DNA of 64,000 nt from Streptomonospora mangrovi. Its GTDB lineage: Bacteria; Actinomycetota; Actinomycetes; Streptosporangiales; Streptosporangiaceae. The notes beneath the pieces were generated by a model. The model did not search any database. It saw only the letters and a list, made by a program, of their open reading frames with translations, and was not told where the DNA came from. The translations under genes and the position numbers were made by a program. The stretch covers positions 62,001 to 126,000 of the forward strand of contig NZ_JAJAQC010000009.1 of the NCBI RefSeq assembly GCF_027604915.1, written 5' to 3'. Positions 47,617-58,363 of this stretch are shown here, piece by piece (positions within the stretch are counted from its first letter, which is position 1; every line of letters starts with the position of its first letter).

Positions 47617-48761
47617 GTGACCTCCGAGCGCACCGAGGAGGCGCAGGGGGAACTGCGCACCACCAGCCTCGGCACCGTCTCCGCCGCGCTCTCCGCCGTG
47701 GGAGCGCTGCTGGTGGTGACCGACGCCCAGGACCCGTGGCAGGCCGCCCTGCTGGCGACGGGCCTGGTGGCGGCGATGTTCGCCGTCCAGCGGTGGACCG
47801 CCGACCGCGCCTCGCGCGCCGCGCTCCCGCTCCTGGGCGTCACCGCCGCCGTGTGGACGGCCGGGATGCTGGTGACCGACACCCCCACCGCGTCCTACGC
47901 GTTCGCCGTCGCGGCCACCGTCGTCGTCCGCCAGCGGCCGCGCCACCGGCGCGCGGTGCTGGCGGTGCCGGCCGCCTTCGCCGCCGCGGTGGTCGCCGCG
48001 CGCCTGGCCACGGTGCCGGGCGGCGCCCTCGGCGGGCTGGTCGAGGGCGTCTTCGCCCCGGCGGCAGTTGCGGCGGCGGGCGCGGTGCTGACGCTGCTCA
48101 ACCAGGCGGTGCACGAGCTGCTGACCCGGTTGGAGCTGGCGCGCGAACGCGAGGCGGAGCTGGCCGTCAGCCAGGAGCGCATCCGCTTCGCCGGCGACCT
48201 GCACGACATCCAGGGCCACACCCTGCACGTGGTGAAGCTCAAGGTGGCGCTGGCCGAGAAGCTGCTGCGCGCCGACGTCGACCGGGCCGAGGCGGAGCTG
48301 CGCGAGGTCCGCGCGCTGGTCGGCGACACCATCACCCAGACCAAGGAGCTGGCCTACGCCCAGCGCCGGCTCAACCTCGCCGCCGAGTTGGAGAACGCCA
48401 AGAACCTGTTCGAGGCCGCGGGCATCGCCGTGCGCGTGGAGCACGAGGCCGAGGCCGCCCCCCGCGCGGGCGAGCTGCTGGGCCTGGTGCTGCGCGAGAC
48501 CACGACCAACATCCTGCGGCACGCGCAGGCCCGGCACGTGCGCATCACCCTCTCGGCGACCGGCCTGGTCATCGTCAACGACGGCGCCGGGCGGAGGGGC
48601 CGCCCGCGCTGAGCGGGCTGGCCGTCCTGCGCGACCGGGTGGCCGGCGAGGGCGGCGAGCTGCGGGTGGAGCGCGCCGGCGGGCGGTTCGTGACGGCGGC
48701 GACGCTGCCGGCCGCGCGCTCGGGCACCGGGCGGGCGACGAGGGGGAAGGACGACCGATGA
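47617..48761 (+). pseudogene. DesK-type sensor histidine kinase with a single-base frameshift
   Basis: From GTG 47617 (GGAAAGGGGG upstream) the protein has five or six membrane segments, then IRFAGDLHDIQGHTLHVVKL with the phosphoacceptor His, and the N box VLRETTTNILRHAQARHVRI. After VIVNDGA (about 48588) the frame ends at 48612. A -1 shift at 48584-48592 gives PPALSGLAVLRDRVAGEGGE and GGRFVTAATLP, the missing G box and last strand, running to a TGA at 48759-48761 that overlaps the response regulator ATG. As written the kinase lacks its final ATP-lid region. Same type of single-base loss as the neighbouring permease. Confidence 0.8.
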
Positions 48762-49360
48762 CCACCGTGGTGCTCGCCGACGACGAGGCCCTGCTGCGCA
48801 AGGCGCTGGCCGCCCTGCTGCCGCTGGAGGGGGACGTCACCGTGCTGGCCGAGGCCGAGGACGGCGAGGCGGCGGTGGACGCCACCCTGCGGCACCGGCC
48901 CGACGTGCTCGTCATCGACCTGGAGATGCCCGGGGTGGACGGGCTCGGCGCCGTCGAGCGGATCCGCCGCGAGCGTCCGGAGCAGGTGATCTGCATGGTC
49001 ACCCGGCACGCCCGCCCCGGGGTGCTGCGCAAGGCCCTCAAGCTCGGGGTCCAGGGGTTCGTGAGCAAGGCGGCCGAGCCGGCCCACATCGCCGAGGTGG
49101 TCGCGGCGCTGCACGCGGGCCGGCGGTGGATCGACCCGGAGGTCTCGGCGCTGGCCGTGGTGGACGACTGCCCGCTGACCGACCGGGAGGTCGACGTGCT
49201 GCGGGCCACCCGCGACGGCTACTCGGTCGCCGAGTCCGCCGCCCGGCTGCACCTGGCGGAGGGCACGGTGCGCAACTACCTGTCCAACGCGATGCGCAAG
49301 ACCCAGACGCGCACCCGCCACGAGGCGGCGCGCTACGCGCGCGAGCACGACTGGCTCTAG
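48758..49360 (+). CDS. NarL/LuxR-family response regulator
   Basis: 200 residues. Receiver domain with TVVLADDEALLRKALAALLP (acidic pocket), phosphoacceptor Asp in DVLVIDLEMPGVDGLGAVER, Thr in CMVTRHARPGVLR and Lys in GVQGFVSKAA. The C-terminal HTH is PLTDREVDVLRATRDGYSVA, ARLHLAEGTVRNYLSNAMRK. Start ATG 48758 overlaps the shifted-frame stop of the kinase, confirming the original kinase frame. It probably controls the divergent ABC/CPBP operon. Intact, unlike its kinase. Confidence 0.93.
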   Translation: MTTVVLADDEALLRKALAALLPLEGDVTVLAEAEDGEAAVDATLRHRPDVLVIDLEMPGVDGLGAVERIRRERPEQVICMVTRHARPGVLRKALKLGVQGFVSKAAEPAHIAEVVAALHAGRRWIDPEVSALAVVDDCPLTDREVDVLRATRDGYSVAESAARLHLAEGTVRNYLSNAMRKTQTRTRHEAARYAREHDWL

Positions 49361-49415
49361 CCCGGCGCGGCCCGCCGTCCCCGCGACACCGGTCGCATCC
49401 GCCCGGTGGCGCCGG

Positions 49416-50312
49416 CTAGTAGTGCTCGCCGCGGCGGGGGTGCACCTCGAACCCGAGGCCCGGCACCCACAACCGGCCGTTGTCGCCGGCGCTGATGTCC
49501 CAGGCGTGGACCTCGGCGGGGCAGGTGCTGCGCCGCGCCCGGACGTCGCTGATGACCACGCGGCTGAGTTCGGCCGCCGCGCCGGGGTCGGTCTCGGGGA
49601 TGTTCACGCGCCACCAGCGGTGCTCGTCCAGCTCCCGCCAGCCCCGCGCGCGCATGTGCTCGGCGTGTTCGGGGGTCTGCTCGTGGTCGAGGTCGTAGAT
49701 GCCGGCGTGGAACTCGTAGCCGGTGGCGGTGGGGCTGACCCCCACCACCATGTCGCGCTTCCAGTCGCGCGAGATGCGGAGCCGGAAGCCCACCCAGTCG
49801 CCCGGCGCCTGCACCGGCATGTGCTCGGCCCACGAGGAGAGCAGCAGGGTCAGGCTCTCCTCGGCCTCGTCCCAGGTGTAGTCGGCGGAGTGGCCGTTGA
49901 AGGTCCAGCCGGGGTCCTTGCCGGGGCCGCCGCGGTCGAGCTGCCAGGTGTAGGGCATGGGGCGGCCGGAGTCGAAGTCCCAGAACTCGCGGCGGGCCAG
50001 CCCTTGGGCGTCGTGGACGGACAGGGTGGCGGCGGAGGAGTCGCCGGCGAGGAGCAGGGTGCGCTCGGCGGTGTGCCACCGCACGCTGGGGCCGTGGCCG
50101 GTGCCGCCGAGCAGGGTGGGCGGGCCGACGCGCGCGACGATCGCGTCGTAGCGGGGGAGCAGCGCCTCGCGCCGCTCCACCGGGCCGCTGCCCTCGGGGT
50201 GGGCCAGGATCGTGACGGCCCGCTCCAGCTCGGGGTCGGGGCCGTGGAGCAGGCGCTCGGCCAGCTCGGCCGCGTCCTGAGGGGTCGTGGTCGGGGAGGT
50301 CATGTTGATCAT
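49416..50312 (-). CDS. Hypothetical soluble protein
   Basis: 298 residues; start at ATG 50312 or 50303, with only a weak GGGTGG upstream. Visible blocks: DAAELAERLLHGPDPELERA, GHGPSVRWHTAERTLLLAGD, RREFWDFDSGRPMPYTWQLD, WTFNGHSADYTWDEAEESLT, GVSPTATGYEFHAGIYDLDH, and a C-terminal repeat-like helix/strand (ARGWRELDEHRWWRVNIPET). Trp-rich and acidic, no signal peptide or membrane segment. It may contain a type VII-secretion- or TY-Chap-like chaperone fold, but this is not established. Convergent with the response regulator gene. Confidence 0.75.
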   Translation of the reverse strand: MINMTSPTTTPQDAAELAERLLHGPDPELERAVTILAHPEGSGPVERREALLPRYDAIVARVGPPTLLGGTGHGPSVRWHTAERTLLLAGDSSAATLSVHDAQGLARREFWDFDSGRPMPYTWQLDRGGPGKDPGWTFNGHSADYTWDEAEESLTLLLSSWAEHMPVQAPGDWVGFRLRISRDWKRDMVVGVSPTATGYEFHAGIYDLDHEQTPEHAEHMRARGWRELDEHRWWRVNIPETDPGAAAELSRVVISDVRARRSTCPAEVHAWDISAGDNGRLWVPGLGFEVHPRRGEHY

Positions 50313-50439
50313 GGTGCCACCCGCCGCCGACACTCCCGCCCGCGCGATCGCGGTGGAAAACGAGGATGTCGGGGAAAGCCGTGTGGCGCGGGGCCAGGAG
50401 GGGGAGCGGCGGCGGCAACGGGGGATTCGGCGGGGGAGA

Positions 50440-51150
50440 TCAGCGGATGGCCGAATTCTCGGCGGTGACCTGTTTGCGGAAGGTGAGCGCCCGAAAACGG
50501 CGTTCGGTGGCCATGCGGCGGAACGACTCGGAGTCGTTCAGGTGCGGGAAGGGCTCGTCGGGGACCTCGGTTGCGAGAAACGAGCACATGGGTTCCCATC
50601 CCTCGCGCACCTCGAATACCAGCAGCCGGTCGGCGGGGACCTCCGCGCGGACGGCGTCATTGTGGGCGCGGAAGACGTCGAGAGCGTGTTCCCGGTCGGC
50701 GAACCGGCCGCCGAAAGTGCCGTCCCAGACCAATTCCCGGCACAGTTCGCGGCGCCGGCCCAATTCCGGGTAGAGGCGGTTCTCCAGGCGGGCCAGCAGG
50801 CCGTCGAGGCCGCGCTGGGGCGCCATGAACCGGCAGATGGTCGACCGTGCGCTGTCGTACCAGCGGTCGGGGTCGCGGACTGTGAGGACCACCTTGGCCT
50901 CGGGGAACGCGGTCATGAGTTCGCGCCAGTAGGCGCAGGCGGGCCAGTCGACGGCGGCGCCGAACCCGTCCAGCAGCCGCGGCCAGTCGACGGGGTCGCC
51001 GCGGACCACGGATTCCCACCTGCCGAGCAGGTCGGGGTTCTCGCCCAGCGACGCCATGTGATGGCACGGGCCGAATCCCAGGCGTTCGAGAGCGGCCCGC
51101 AATGAGAAACTCCCCGTGCGTCCCAGGCCGGCTCCGATGACTTTCACCAT
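50440..51150 (-). CDS. Sulfotransferase-family protein
   Basis: 236 residues from ATG 51150. VKVIGAGLGRTGSFSLRAAL is the 5'-phosphosulfate loop of the Sulfotransfer_4 group, LERLGFGPCHHMASLGENPD follows in the normal order, FPEAKVVLTVRDPDRWYDSA is the 3'-phosphate-binding region, and LLVFEVREGWEPMCSFLATE with VPDEPFPHLND is the conserved C-terminal part. Role: transfer of sulfonate from PAPS to an unknown acceptor, or a related reaction. Divergent from the type III PLP decarboxylase gene across an AT-rich promoter. Confidence 0.88.
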   Translation of the reverse strand: MVKVIGAGLGRTGSFSLRAALERLGFGPCHHMASLGENPDLLGRWESVVRGDPVDWPRLLDGFGAAVDWPACAYWRELMTAFPEAKVVLTVRDPDRWYDSARSTICRFMAPQRGLDGLLARLENRLYPELGRRRELCRELVWDGTFGGRFADREHALDVFRAHNDAVRAEVPADRLLVFEVREGWEPMCSFLATEVPDEPFPHLNDSESFRRMATERRFRALTFRKQVTAENSAIR

Positions 51151-51269
51151 ATGAGTTCCCCCCGTGGAGGTGTACGGGCGGCCGGCGGGTGCGGCACCGC
51201 GCGGCATATCAGTACACACATAAGATTCGCATAATCACTGCGAGTAGTTTACCCTTTTAAGGGCAACTG

Positions 51270-51299
51270 TTGACATGCCAAAGTCGAACTTCCTGGAAT
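51270..51299 (+). promoter_or_regulatory. Sigma-70-type promoter for the PLP decarboxylase gene
   Basis: TTGACA (51270-51275), an 18-nt spacer, then TGGAAT (51294-51299), inside an AT-rich patch between divergent genes. A CCCTT-TT-AAGGG palindrome at 51252-51263 precedes it and may be an operator. Confidence 0.5.
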
Positions 51300-51376
51300 C
51301 AGGCCACCCGATTCCGCATTCGCCCCGCGCCGGCCGCGAACCGCGCCCCGGTCAATTGCCCGACTGAGGAGACCGC

Positions 51377-52558
51377 ATGGCAGCAACCGTTCCGCCCGTT
51401 TCGCCTATTTCTTCAGTTTCCGCTATTTCTTCTCATTCTGCTGTTCCGGCTGATTCGAGCGCTTCGGCCGCTTCCTCCGCCCAGCCCGCCCACCCCACCG
51501 CGCACGCCGCAGCCGAGCACGCCGACCGGCTGCCCGCCTACGTCTACGACCTGCGCGAACTCGCCGCCCACGCGGCCGAGGTGCGCGCCGCCCTCAGAGA
51601 CGTCGAGGTCTACTACGCGGTCAAGGCCAACCCCGACCCCGAGTTCCTGCGCGTCCTGGCGCCCCACGTCGACGGGTTCGAGGCCGCCTCGGCCGGCGAG
51701 GCCGCCCACGTGCGCGCCCTGCTGCCCGAGGCCCGGATCACCCTGGCCGGCCCCGGCAAGACCGTCGAACTCGCCGCCGACGTCCACCGCCTCCACCTGG
51801 AGAGCACCGGCGAACTCCGCCGCCTGCTCGCCGCCGGCCGCGAGGCCGACGTGCTGCTGCGCCTTAACCTCGACCTGGACATCCCCGGGGTGGCGCCCAA
51901 CATGTGCGGCAGCGCGGTCCCCTTCGGCATGGCCCCCGACGACGCCCGGGAGTGCGTCGACCTGCTCGCCGCCCAGGACCGCGTGCGGTTCCGCGGCGTG
52001 CACGCCCACCTGGCCAGCGGCCTGGACGCCCCCGCCATGCTGGAGGTCGCCGCGGCGGTGCTCGACCACGCCCGCGCGCTGGGCGCCGAGGAGGTCAACC
52101 TGGGCGGGGGCATGGGGGTGTCCTACGCCGAGCCCGACCGGCGCTTCGACTGGCACGCCTACGGCGCGGGCCTGGCGCGGCTGCGCCGGCCGGGCGAGGT
52201 GCTGCGCATCGAGCCCGGGCGCTCGCTGGCCGCCTACTGCGGCTACTACGTCACCACGGTGGTCGACGTCAAACGCGTGCACGGCGAGCTGTACGCGGTG
52301 GTGGCCGGCGGCACCCACCACATGCGCACCCCGGCCGCCCGGGGCCACGACCAGCCGCTGGTCATGGGCGAACCGGGCGAACCGATCACCGTGGTGGGCC
52401 AGCTCTGCCTGCCCTACGACGTGCTGGCCCGGCGGGTGCCCATGCGCGTGGAGGTCGGCGACACCCTGACCTTCCGCCTGGTCGGCGCCTACGCCTGGAA
52501 CATCTCCTACCACGACTTCCTGATGCATCCGCGGCCCGCGTTCCACTACCTGCGCTGA
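51377..52558 (+). CDS. Type III PLP-dependent decarboxylase (ornithine/DAP-decarboxylase fold)
   Basis: 393 residues. The PLP Lys is in VEVYYAVKANPDPEFLRVLA; EAASAGEAAHVRALLPEARI, VHAHLASGLDAPAMLEVAAA, VNLGGGMGVSYAEPDRRFDW and IEPGRSLAAYCGYYVTTVVD complete the barrel, and GQLCLPYDVLARRV with GAYAWNISYHDFLMHPRPAF supply the C-terminal domain and its Cys. The pattern is closest to the group of secondary-metabolism or siderophore decarboxylases of this fold. The first 50 residues are a Ser/Ala/Pro-rich extension absent from the fold and written with TCT, GTT and ATT codons rare in this window. Divergent from the sulfotransferase. Confidence 0.88.
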   Translation: MAATVPPVSPISSVSAISSHSAVPADSSASAASSAQPAHPTAHAAAEHADRLPAYVYDLRELAAHAAEVRAALRDVEVYYAVKANPDPEFLRVLAPHVDGFEAASAGEAAHVRALLPEARITLAGPGKTVELAADVHRLHLESTGELRRLLAAGREADVLLRLNLDLDIPGVAPNMCGSAVPFGMAPDDARECVDLLAAQDRVRFRGVHAHLASGLDAPAMLEVAAAVLDHARALGAEEVNLGGGMGVSYAEPDRRFDWHAYGAGLARLRRPGEVLRIEPGRSLAAYCGYYVTTVVDVKRVHGELYAVVAGGTHHMRTPAARGHDQPLVMGEPGEPITVVGQLCLPYDVLARRVPMRVEVGDTLTFRLVGAYAWNISYHDFLMHPRPAFHYLR

Positions 52559-52878
52559 CGCCCGCCGGGGGGCGCCGCCCGCCCCCGGCCGGCCCGGCCC
52601 GTGCCCCGGCGCCCGGCGGCGCCCGACCGCGCCGCCGCGCCCGGGGCACGCGCGCGCCCGGGGTGCCCGGGGCGCGCATGCCGGTGCGGCGTTCGGGGGC
52701 CTTCGGGCGCAGTCGTGCGTTACAGGCGGTTTCGCCGGTTGTGAAGACGTGATGAAATCGCGTCTCCGCAACCGTGGTTCCGCCCAGGTCGGGCTGCCAC
52801 GATGAGGCGGGGGTCACACGGGCGCGCCCCGGGACCCACCGCCCTCACCGTGAGGAGAAGAGAAGGGAGTACGGCCCG
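52559..52878. other. 320-nt gap upstream of cstA with a GC hairpin
   Basis: No gene. The left half is extremely GC-rich and includes a hairpin GCGCGCCC (52652-52659) / GGGCGCGC (52670-52677), a likely terminator of the decarboxylase gene. The right half is less GC-rich and should hold the cstA promoter; AACC-GT-GGTT at 52770-52779 is a short palindrome of unknown meaning. Confidence 0.5.
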
Positions 52879-55086
52879 ATGTCCGCTGCACCGGCCGATC
52901 CACAGGCGACAGCGCGCTCGCCGAAACCCAGATGGACGCCGGCGAGCATCGCCGTATGGGCCGCCGTGGCCGTCGTCGGCGCGGCCGCCTGGACCATGCT
53001 CGCGATCTCCCGCGGTGAGGAGGTCTCGGCGATCTGGATCATCTTCGCCGCGCTCGCCTCCTACGCCATCGGCTACCGGTTCTACGCGCGGTTCATCCAG
53101 TACAAGGTGCTGATGACCGACGACACCCGGGCCACCCCCGCGGAGCGGATCAACAACGGGGCCGACTTCCACCCCACCGACCGCCGGGTGCTCTACGGCC
53201 ACCACTTCGCCGCGATCGCCGGCGCGGGGCCGCTGGTCGGCCCGGTCCTGGCCGCGCAGATGGGCTTCCTGCCGGGCACCATTTGGATCATCCTCGGCGT
53301 CATCTTCGCCGGCGCGGTGCAGGACATGGTGGTGCTGTTCTTCTCGATGCGCCGCAACGGCCGCTCGCTGGGCCAGATGGCGCGCGAGGAGATCGGCCCG
53401 GTGGGCGGCGTGGCCGCGCTGGTCGCCGTGCTGGCGATCATGGTCATCCTGCTCGCGGTGCTGGCGATGGTCGTGGTCAACGCTTTGGCGGACTCCCCGT
53501 GGGGCTCCTTCTCACTGATCATGACCATCCCGATCGCCCTGTTCATGGGGGTGTACCTGCGCTACGTGCGGCCGGGCCGGGTCATGGAGACCTCCGCGAT
53601 CGGCGTGGTGCTGCTGCTGGCCGCCATCGCGGGCGGCGGCTGGGTCGCCGCGCACCCGGTGCTGGGCGAGGTGTTCCACTTCTCCGCCAACCAGCTCACC
53701 TTCGGGCTGATCGTCTACGGCTTCGTCGCCTCGGTGCTGCCGGTGTGGCTGCTGCTCGCCCCGCGCGACTACCTGTCCACCTTCATGAAGGTCGGCGTGG
53801 TGGTGCTGCTGGCGGTCTCCATCCTGATCGCGATGCCGACCCTGCAACTCCCGCAGTTCACCGACTTCGCCTTCAACGGCCAGGGCCCGGTGTTCGCCGG
53901 CTCGCTCTTCCCGTTCGTGTTCATCACCATCGCCTGCGGCGCGCTCTCGGGCTTCCACTCCCTCATCTCCTCGGGCACCACGCCCAAGCTGATCGAGAAG
54001 GAGAGCCAGGTCCGGATGATCGGCTACGGCTCGATGCTCACCGAGTCGTTCGTGGCGATCATGGCGCTGGTCGCGGCCTGCATCATCGACCCGGGCGTGT
54101 ACTTCGCGATGAACATGCCGGCCACCGCGCTGGGCGACACCGTGCAGAGCGCGGCGGCCGCCGTCAGCCAGCTCGGCTTCACCGTGGACGCCCAGACCCT
54201 CCAGTCCACCGCGGAGCTGATCGAGGAGGAGTCGATCCTGGCCCGCACGGGCGGCGCGCCCACGTTCGCGCTTGGTGCGGCGCAGATCTTCTCGTCGGTG
54301 TTCGGCGGGCCCGCGATGATGGCGTTCTGGTACCACTTCGCCGTCATGTTCGAGGCGCTGTTCATCCTGACCACGGTGGACGCCGGGACCCGGGTCGGCC
54401 GGTTCATGCTCCAGGACACCCTGGGCAACGTCTACAAGCCGATGCGCGACGTGAGCTGGAAGCCCGGCCTGTGGCTGTGCAGCGCGCTGATCGTGGCGGC
54501 GTGGGGCTACTTCCTGTGGGCCGGGGTGAACGACCCGCTGGGCGGCATCAACCAGTTGTTCCCGCTGTTCGGGATCGCCAACCAGTTGCTTGCGGCGGTG
54601 GCCCTGGCGGTGTGCACCACGCTGCTCATCAAGTCGGGCCGGGCCAAGTACGCCTGGGTGACGATCGTGCCGCTGGCCTGGGACGCGGTCGTGACCCTGA
54701 CCGCCAGCTACCAGAAGGTGTTCTCCGACGACCCCGCCATCGGCTTCTTCGCCCAACGCCGGATGTACGCCGAGGCGCTGGCCAACGGCGAGACCAGCCT
54801 CGGCGCCACCGAGGGGGTCGACGCGATGCGCCAGGTGGTGGTCAACACCACCGTCGACGGCGTGCTGTCGGTGCTGTTCGCGGTGCTCATCATCATCGTC
54901 CTGGTGGACGCGGTGCGGGTGTGGATCAAGGCGCTGCGCGCGCCGCAGGGCAGCCTGCCCACCACCGAGCACCCCCACGAGCAGTCCCGGCTGTGGGCGC
55001 CGTCCGGGCTCATCCCCACCCGGGAGGAGCGCGAGATCGCCAAGCGCCAGAATACGGGCGCGGGCGCGGACGGCGCGGCCCACTAG
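52879..55086 (+). CDS. cstA: CstA-family carbon starvation / pyruvate transporter
   Basis: 735 residues with about 16-18 membrane segments. CstA features: YGHHFAAIAGAGPLVGPVLA, AQMGFLPGTIWIILGVIFAG, QDMVVLFFSMRRNGRSLGQM, ACGALSGFHSLISSGTTPKL and DAGTRVGRFMLQDTLGNVYK, plus GGINQLFPLFGIANQLLAAV. E. coli relatives import pyruvate or peptides by proton symport. Start ATG 52879 with GGGAG upstream. Followed 45 nt later by ybdD, the invariant partner. Confidence 0.95.
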   Translation: MSAAPADPQATARSPKPRWTPASIAVWAAVAVVGAAAWTMLAISRGEEVSAIWIIFAALASYAIGYRFYARFIQYKVLMTDDTRATPAERINNGADFHPTDRRVLYGHHFAAIAGAGPLVGPVLAAQMGFLPGTIWIILGVIFAGAVQDMVVLFFSMRRNGRSLGQMAREEIGPVGGVAALVAVLAIMVILLAVLAMVVVNALADSPWGSFSLIMTIPIALFMGVYLRYVRPGRVMETSAIGVVLLLAAIAGGGWVAAHPVLGEVFHFSANQLTFGLIVYGFVASVLPVWLLLAPRDYLSTFMKVGVVVLLAVSILIAMPTLQLPQFTDFAFNGQGPVFAGSLFPFVFITIACGALSGFHSLISSGTTPKLIEKESQVRMIGYGSMLTESFVAIMALVAACIIDPGVYFAMNMPATALGDTVQSAAAAVSQLGFTVDAQTLQSTAELIEEESILARTGGAPTFALGAAQIFSSVFGGPAMMAFWYHFAVMFEALFILTTVDAGTRVGRFMLQDTLGNVYKPMRDVSWKPGLWLCSALIVAAWGYFLWAGVNDPLGGINQLFPLFGIANQLLAAVALAVCTTLLIKSGRAKYAWVTIVPLAWDAVVTLTASYQKVFSDDPAIGFFAQRRMYAEALANGETSLGATEGVDAMRQVVVNTTVDGVLSVLFAVLIIIVLVDAVRVWIKALRAPQGSLPTTEHPHEQSRLWAPSGLIPTREEREIAKRQNTGAGADGAAH

Positions 55087-55131
55087 GGTCGGCCGGGCCG
55101 GACCGACGGCTCAGGGCAAGGAGGCGAACCG

Positions 55132-55338
55132 ATGGCGACCGACCTGCTCCCGCGGCTGCGCCGGGGCCTCGGCGAGGCGTGGCAGATCGCGCGCGGCATC
55201 GTGGGCGAGCGCGCCTACGAGATCTACCTGGAGCACCACCGCCGCGAGCACCCGGGCGAGGAGCCCATGGGCGAACGCGAGTTCTGGCGCCGCCACACCG
55301 ACAAGGGCGACACCGACCCCGGCGCCCGCTGCTGCTGA
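55132..55338 (+). CDS. YbdD/YjiX-family small protein, CstA partner
   Basis: 68 residues. ARGIVGERAYEIYLEHHRRE and MGEREFWRRHTDKGDTDPGA, ending in RCC, match the YbdD/YjiX family in order and length. Encoded directly after cstA, as in most bacteria; it is thought to assist or regulate the transporter. GCAAGGAGG lies upstream. A strong terminator follows, so cstA-ybdD is a complete two-gene unit. Confidence 0.95.
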   Translation: MATDLLPRLRRGLGEAWQIARGIVGERAYEIYLEHHRREHPGEEPMGEREFWRRHTDKGDTDPGARCC

Positions 55339-55357
55339 GGGCGACCGCCCGCCACCG

Positions 55358-55394
55358 GCCCCGGCCCCCGAGCCGCACGCTCGGGGGCCGGGGC
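55358..55394 (+). terminator. 16-bp hairpin terminator after ybdD
   Basis: GCCCCGGCCCCCGAGC (55358-55373) pairs perfectly with 55379-55394 around a CGCAC loop, then TTTG. The best terminator in the window. Confidence 0.85.
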
Positions 55395-55494
55395 TTTGCG
55401 CTGGTGGAAGAGGTATGCCCTGACCGGAGGATCGGTGACGGGCGCTCCGGTGACCAGCCGCTCAGCGGGCAATCGGCCGCTCAGCGTAGGGCCG

Positions 55495-56292
55495 CTAGCC
55501 CCGTTCCGGCGGCGGGCCGCCGCCCAGTTGGAAGGTGAGTTCGGCGGCGGCCGCCCGCACGGCGGCGATCAGGCCGACCAGGCCGCCGCCCCGGAAGTGG
55601 GCCGCCGGGCCGCCCAGGCTGATGGTGGCCACCAGGTCGCCTCCGGCGCCGAACACGGGGGCGGCCACCGCGCCCACGCCCTCCAGGTAGTCCTCGTCGC
55701 TGACCGTGTACCCCGCGTCGGCGATCTTCTCCAGGTGCGCCCGCAGCACGTCGGGGTCGGTGACGGTCTGCGGGGTGTAGCGCTGGAGGGGCCGCCGCAG
55801 CCAGCGCTCGCGCAGCCGCTCGGAGAACGCCAGCATCGTGGTCGGCCCGGCCGCCGTGTGGTAGGGCAGCACGCTGCCCACGGCGATCTTCTTGATGGTC
55901 AGCGAGGCCGAGCCCTCCGCGAGGTCGATGCAGACCGCGCCGCTTTCGGCGGGCACCATGAGGTAGGCGGTGTGGGAGAAGCGCTCGGCGAGCCCGCGCA
56001 GCAGCGGCTGGGCCTCGTCGCGCAGGTTGAGTTCGGCCAGCGCGGTCGAGCCCACCGTGAACATGCGCATGGTCGGCTTGTAGGCGCCGTCCGCGCGCTG
56101 GCTGATCCACCCGGCCTGCACCAGGGTGGCCAGCAGCCGGTGGGCGGTGGTCTTGTTCAGGCCGGTCTCGTGGGCGAGTTCGCCCAGCGTCAGCGCGGGC
56201 CGCTCGTGGGTGAAGCACTCCAGCAGCCCGCAGGCGCGCAGTACCGAGTTGACGACGCTCTTGGACTCGCCGGCCGCTTCGTCGTCGGTCAT
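55495..56292 (-). CDS. IclR-family regulator of the adjacent carboxylate pathway
   Basis: 265 residues from ATG 56292. HTH at about 10-70 (VVNSVLRACGLLECFTHERP, ETGLNKTTAHRLLATLVQAG). Effector domain: MVPAESGAVCIDLAEGSASL, VLPYHTAAGPTTMLAFSERL, YTVSDEDYLEGVGAVAAPVF and GDLVATISLGGPAAHF. It follows the acyl-CoA ligase on the same strand after 113 nt. The CGRAAYGCGTTYCG-type palindromes at 58186-58201 and 58364-58379, in the promoter region of the pathway genes, are the probable binding sites. Confidence 0.92.
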   Translation of the reverse strand: MTDDEAAGESKSVVNSVLRACGLLECFTHERPALTLGELAHETGLNKTTAHRLLATLVQAGWISQRADGAYKPTMRMFTVGSTALAELNLRDEAQPLLRGLAERFSHTAYLMVPAESGAVCIDLAEGSASLTIKKIAVGSVLPYHTAAGPTTMLAFSERLRERWLRRPLQRYTPQTVTDPDVLRAHLEKIADAGYTVSDEDYLEGVGAVAAPVFGAGGDLVATISLGGPAAHFRGGGLVGLIAAVRAAAAELTFQLGGGPPPERG

Positions 56293-56405
56293 CGCCACGG
56301 AACGGGCCTCCCCGTGCTCTGTTCTGCCGTCGGTCGACAGCTTATGCCGGTCCTGCGGGGCGCCCCGCCCGCCCGCGCGGCGGGCGGGGCCGGTGCGGTG
56401 CGGGC

Positions 56406-58073
<1,668 letters not shown>

Positions 58074-58185
58074 GCCCCTCCCTCGGGGAGTCGGGTGGCG
58101 GAACGTCGGTCGGGGAGCCGGTCGGAAGACGGCGGTCGGGAACGTCGGTGGCAGGCGTGGGTCGGGGGCAGGTGGCGTGATTCGA

Positions 58186-58201
58186 GCGGAACGCGTTCCG
58201 C
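58186..58201. promoter_or_regulatory. Predicted IclR operator 1
   Basis: GCGGAACGCGTTCCGC is a perfect 16-bp palindrome, 113-128 nt upstream of the acyl-CoA ligase start. It matches operator 2 at 12 of 16 positions. Confidence 0.7.
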
Positions 58202-58363
58202 AGGGCGGTGATCGCGGTCCGGCGGGGTGCGGTCGCGGGCGGCCGGTGCGGCGCTGCGCCGGCCCCTGTGGTCGGGTCGTCGCACGTGGGAGTCGTGTGC
58301 TCTGCTCAGGTCACACGGGTGGGTGACCCTTGACACAGCATCTTAGCTATCTCTAGCCTCAAA

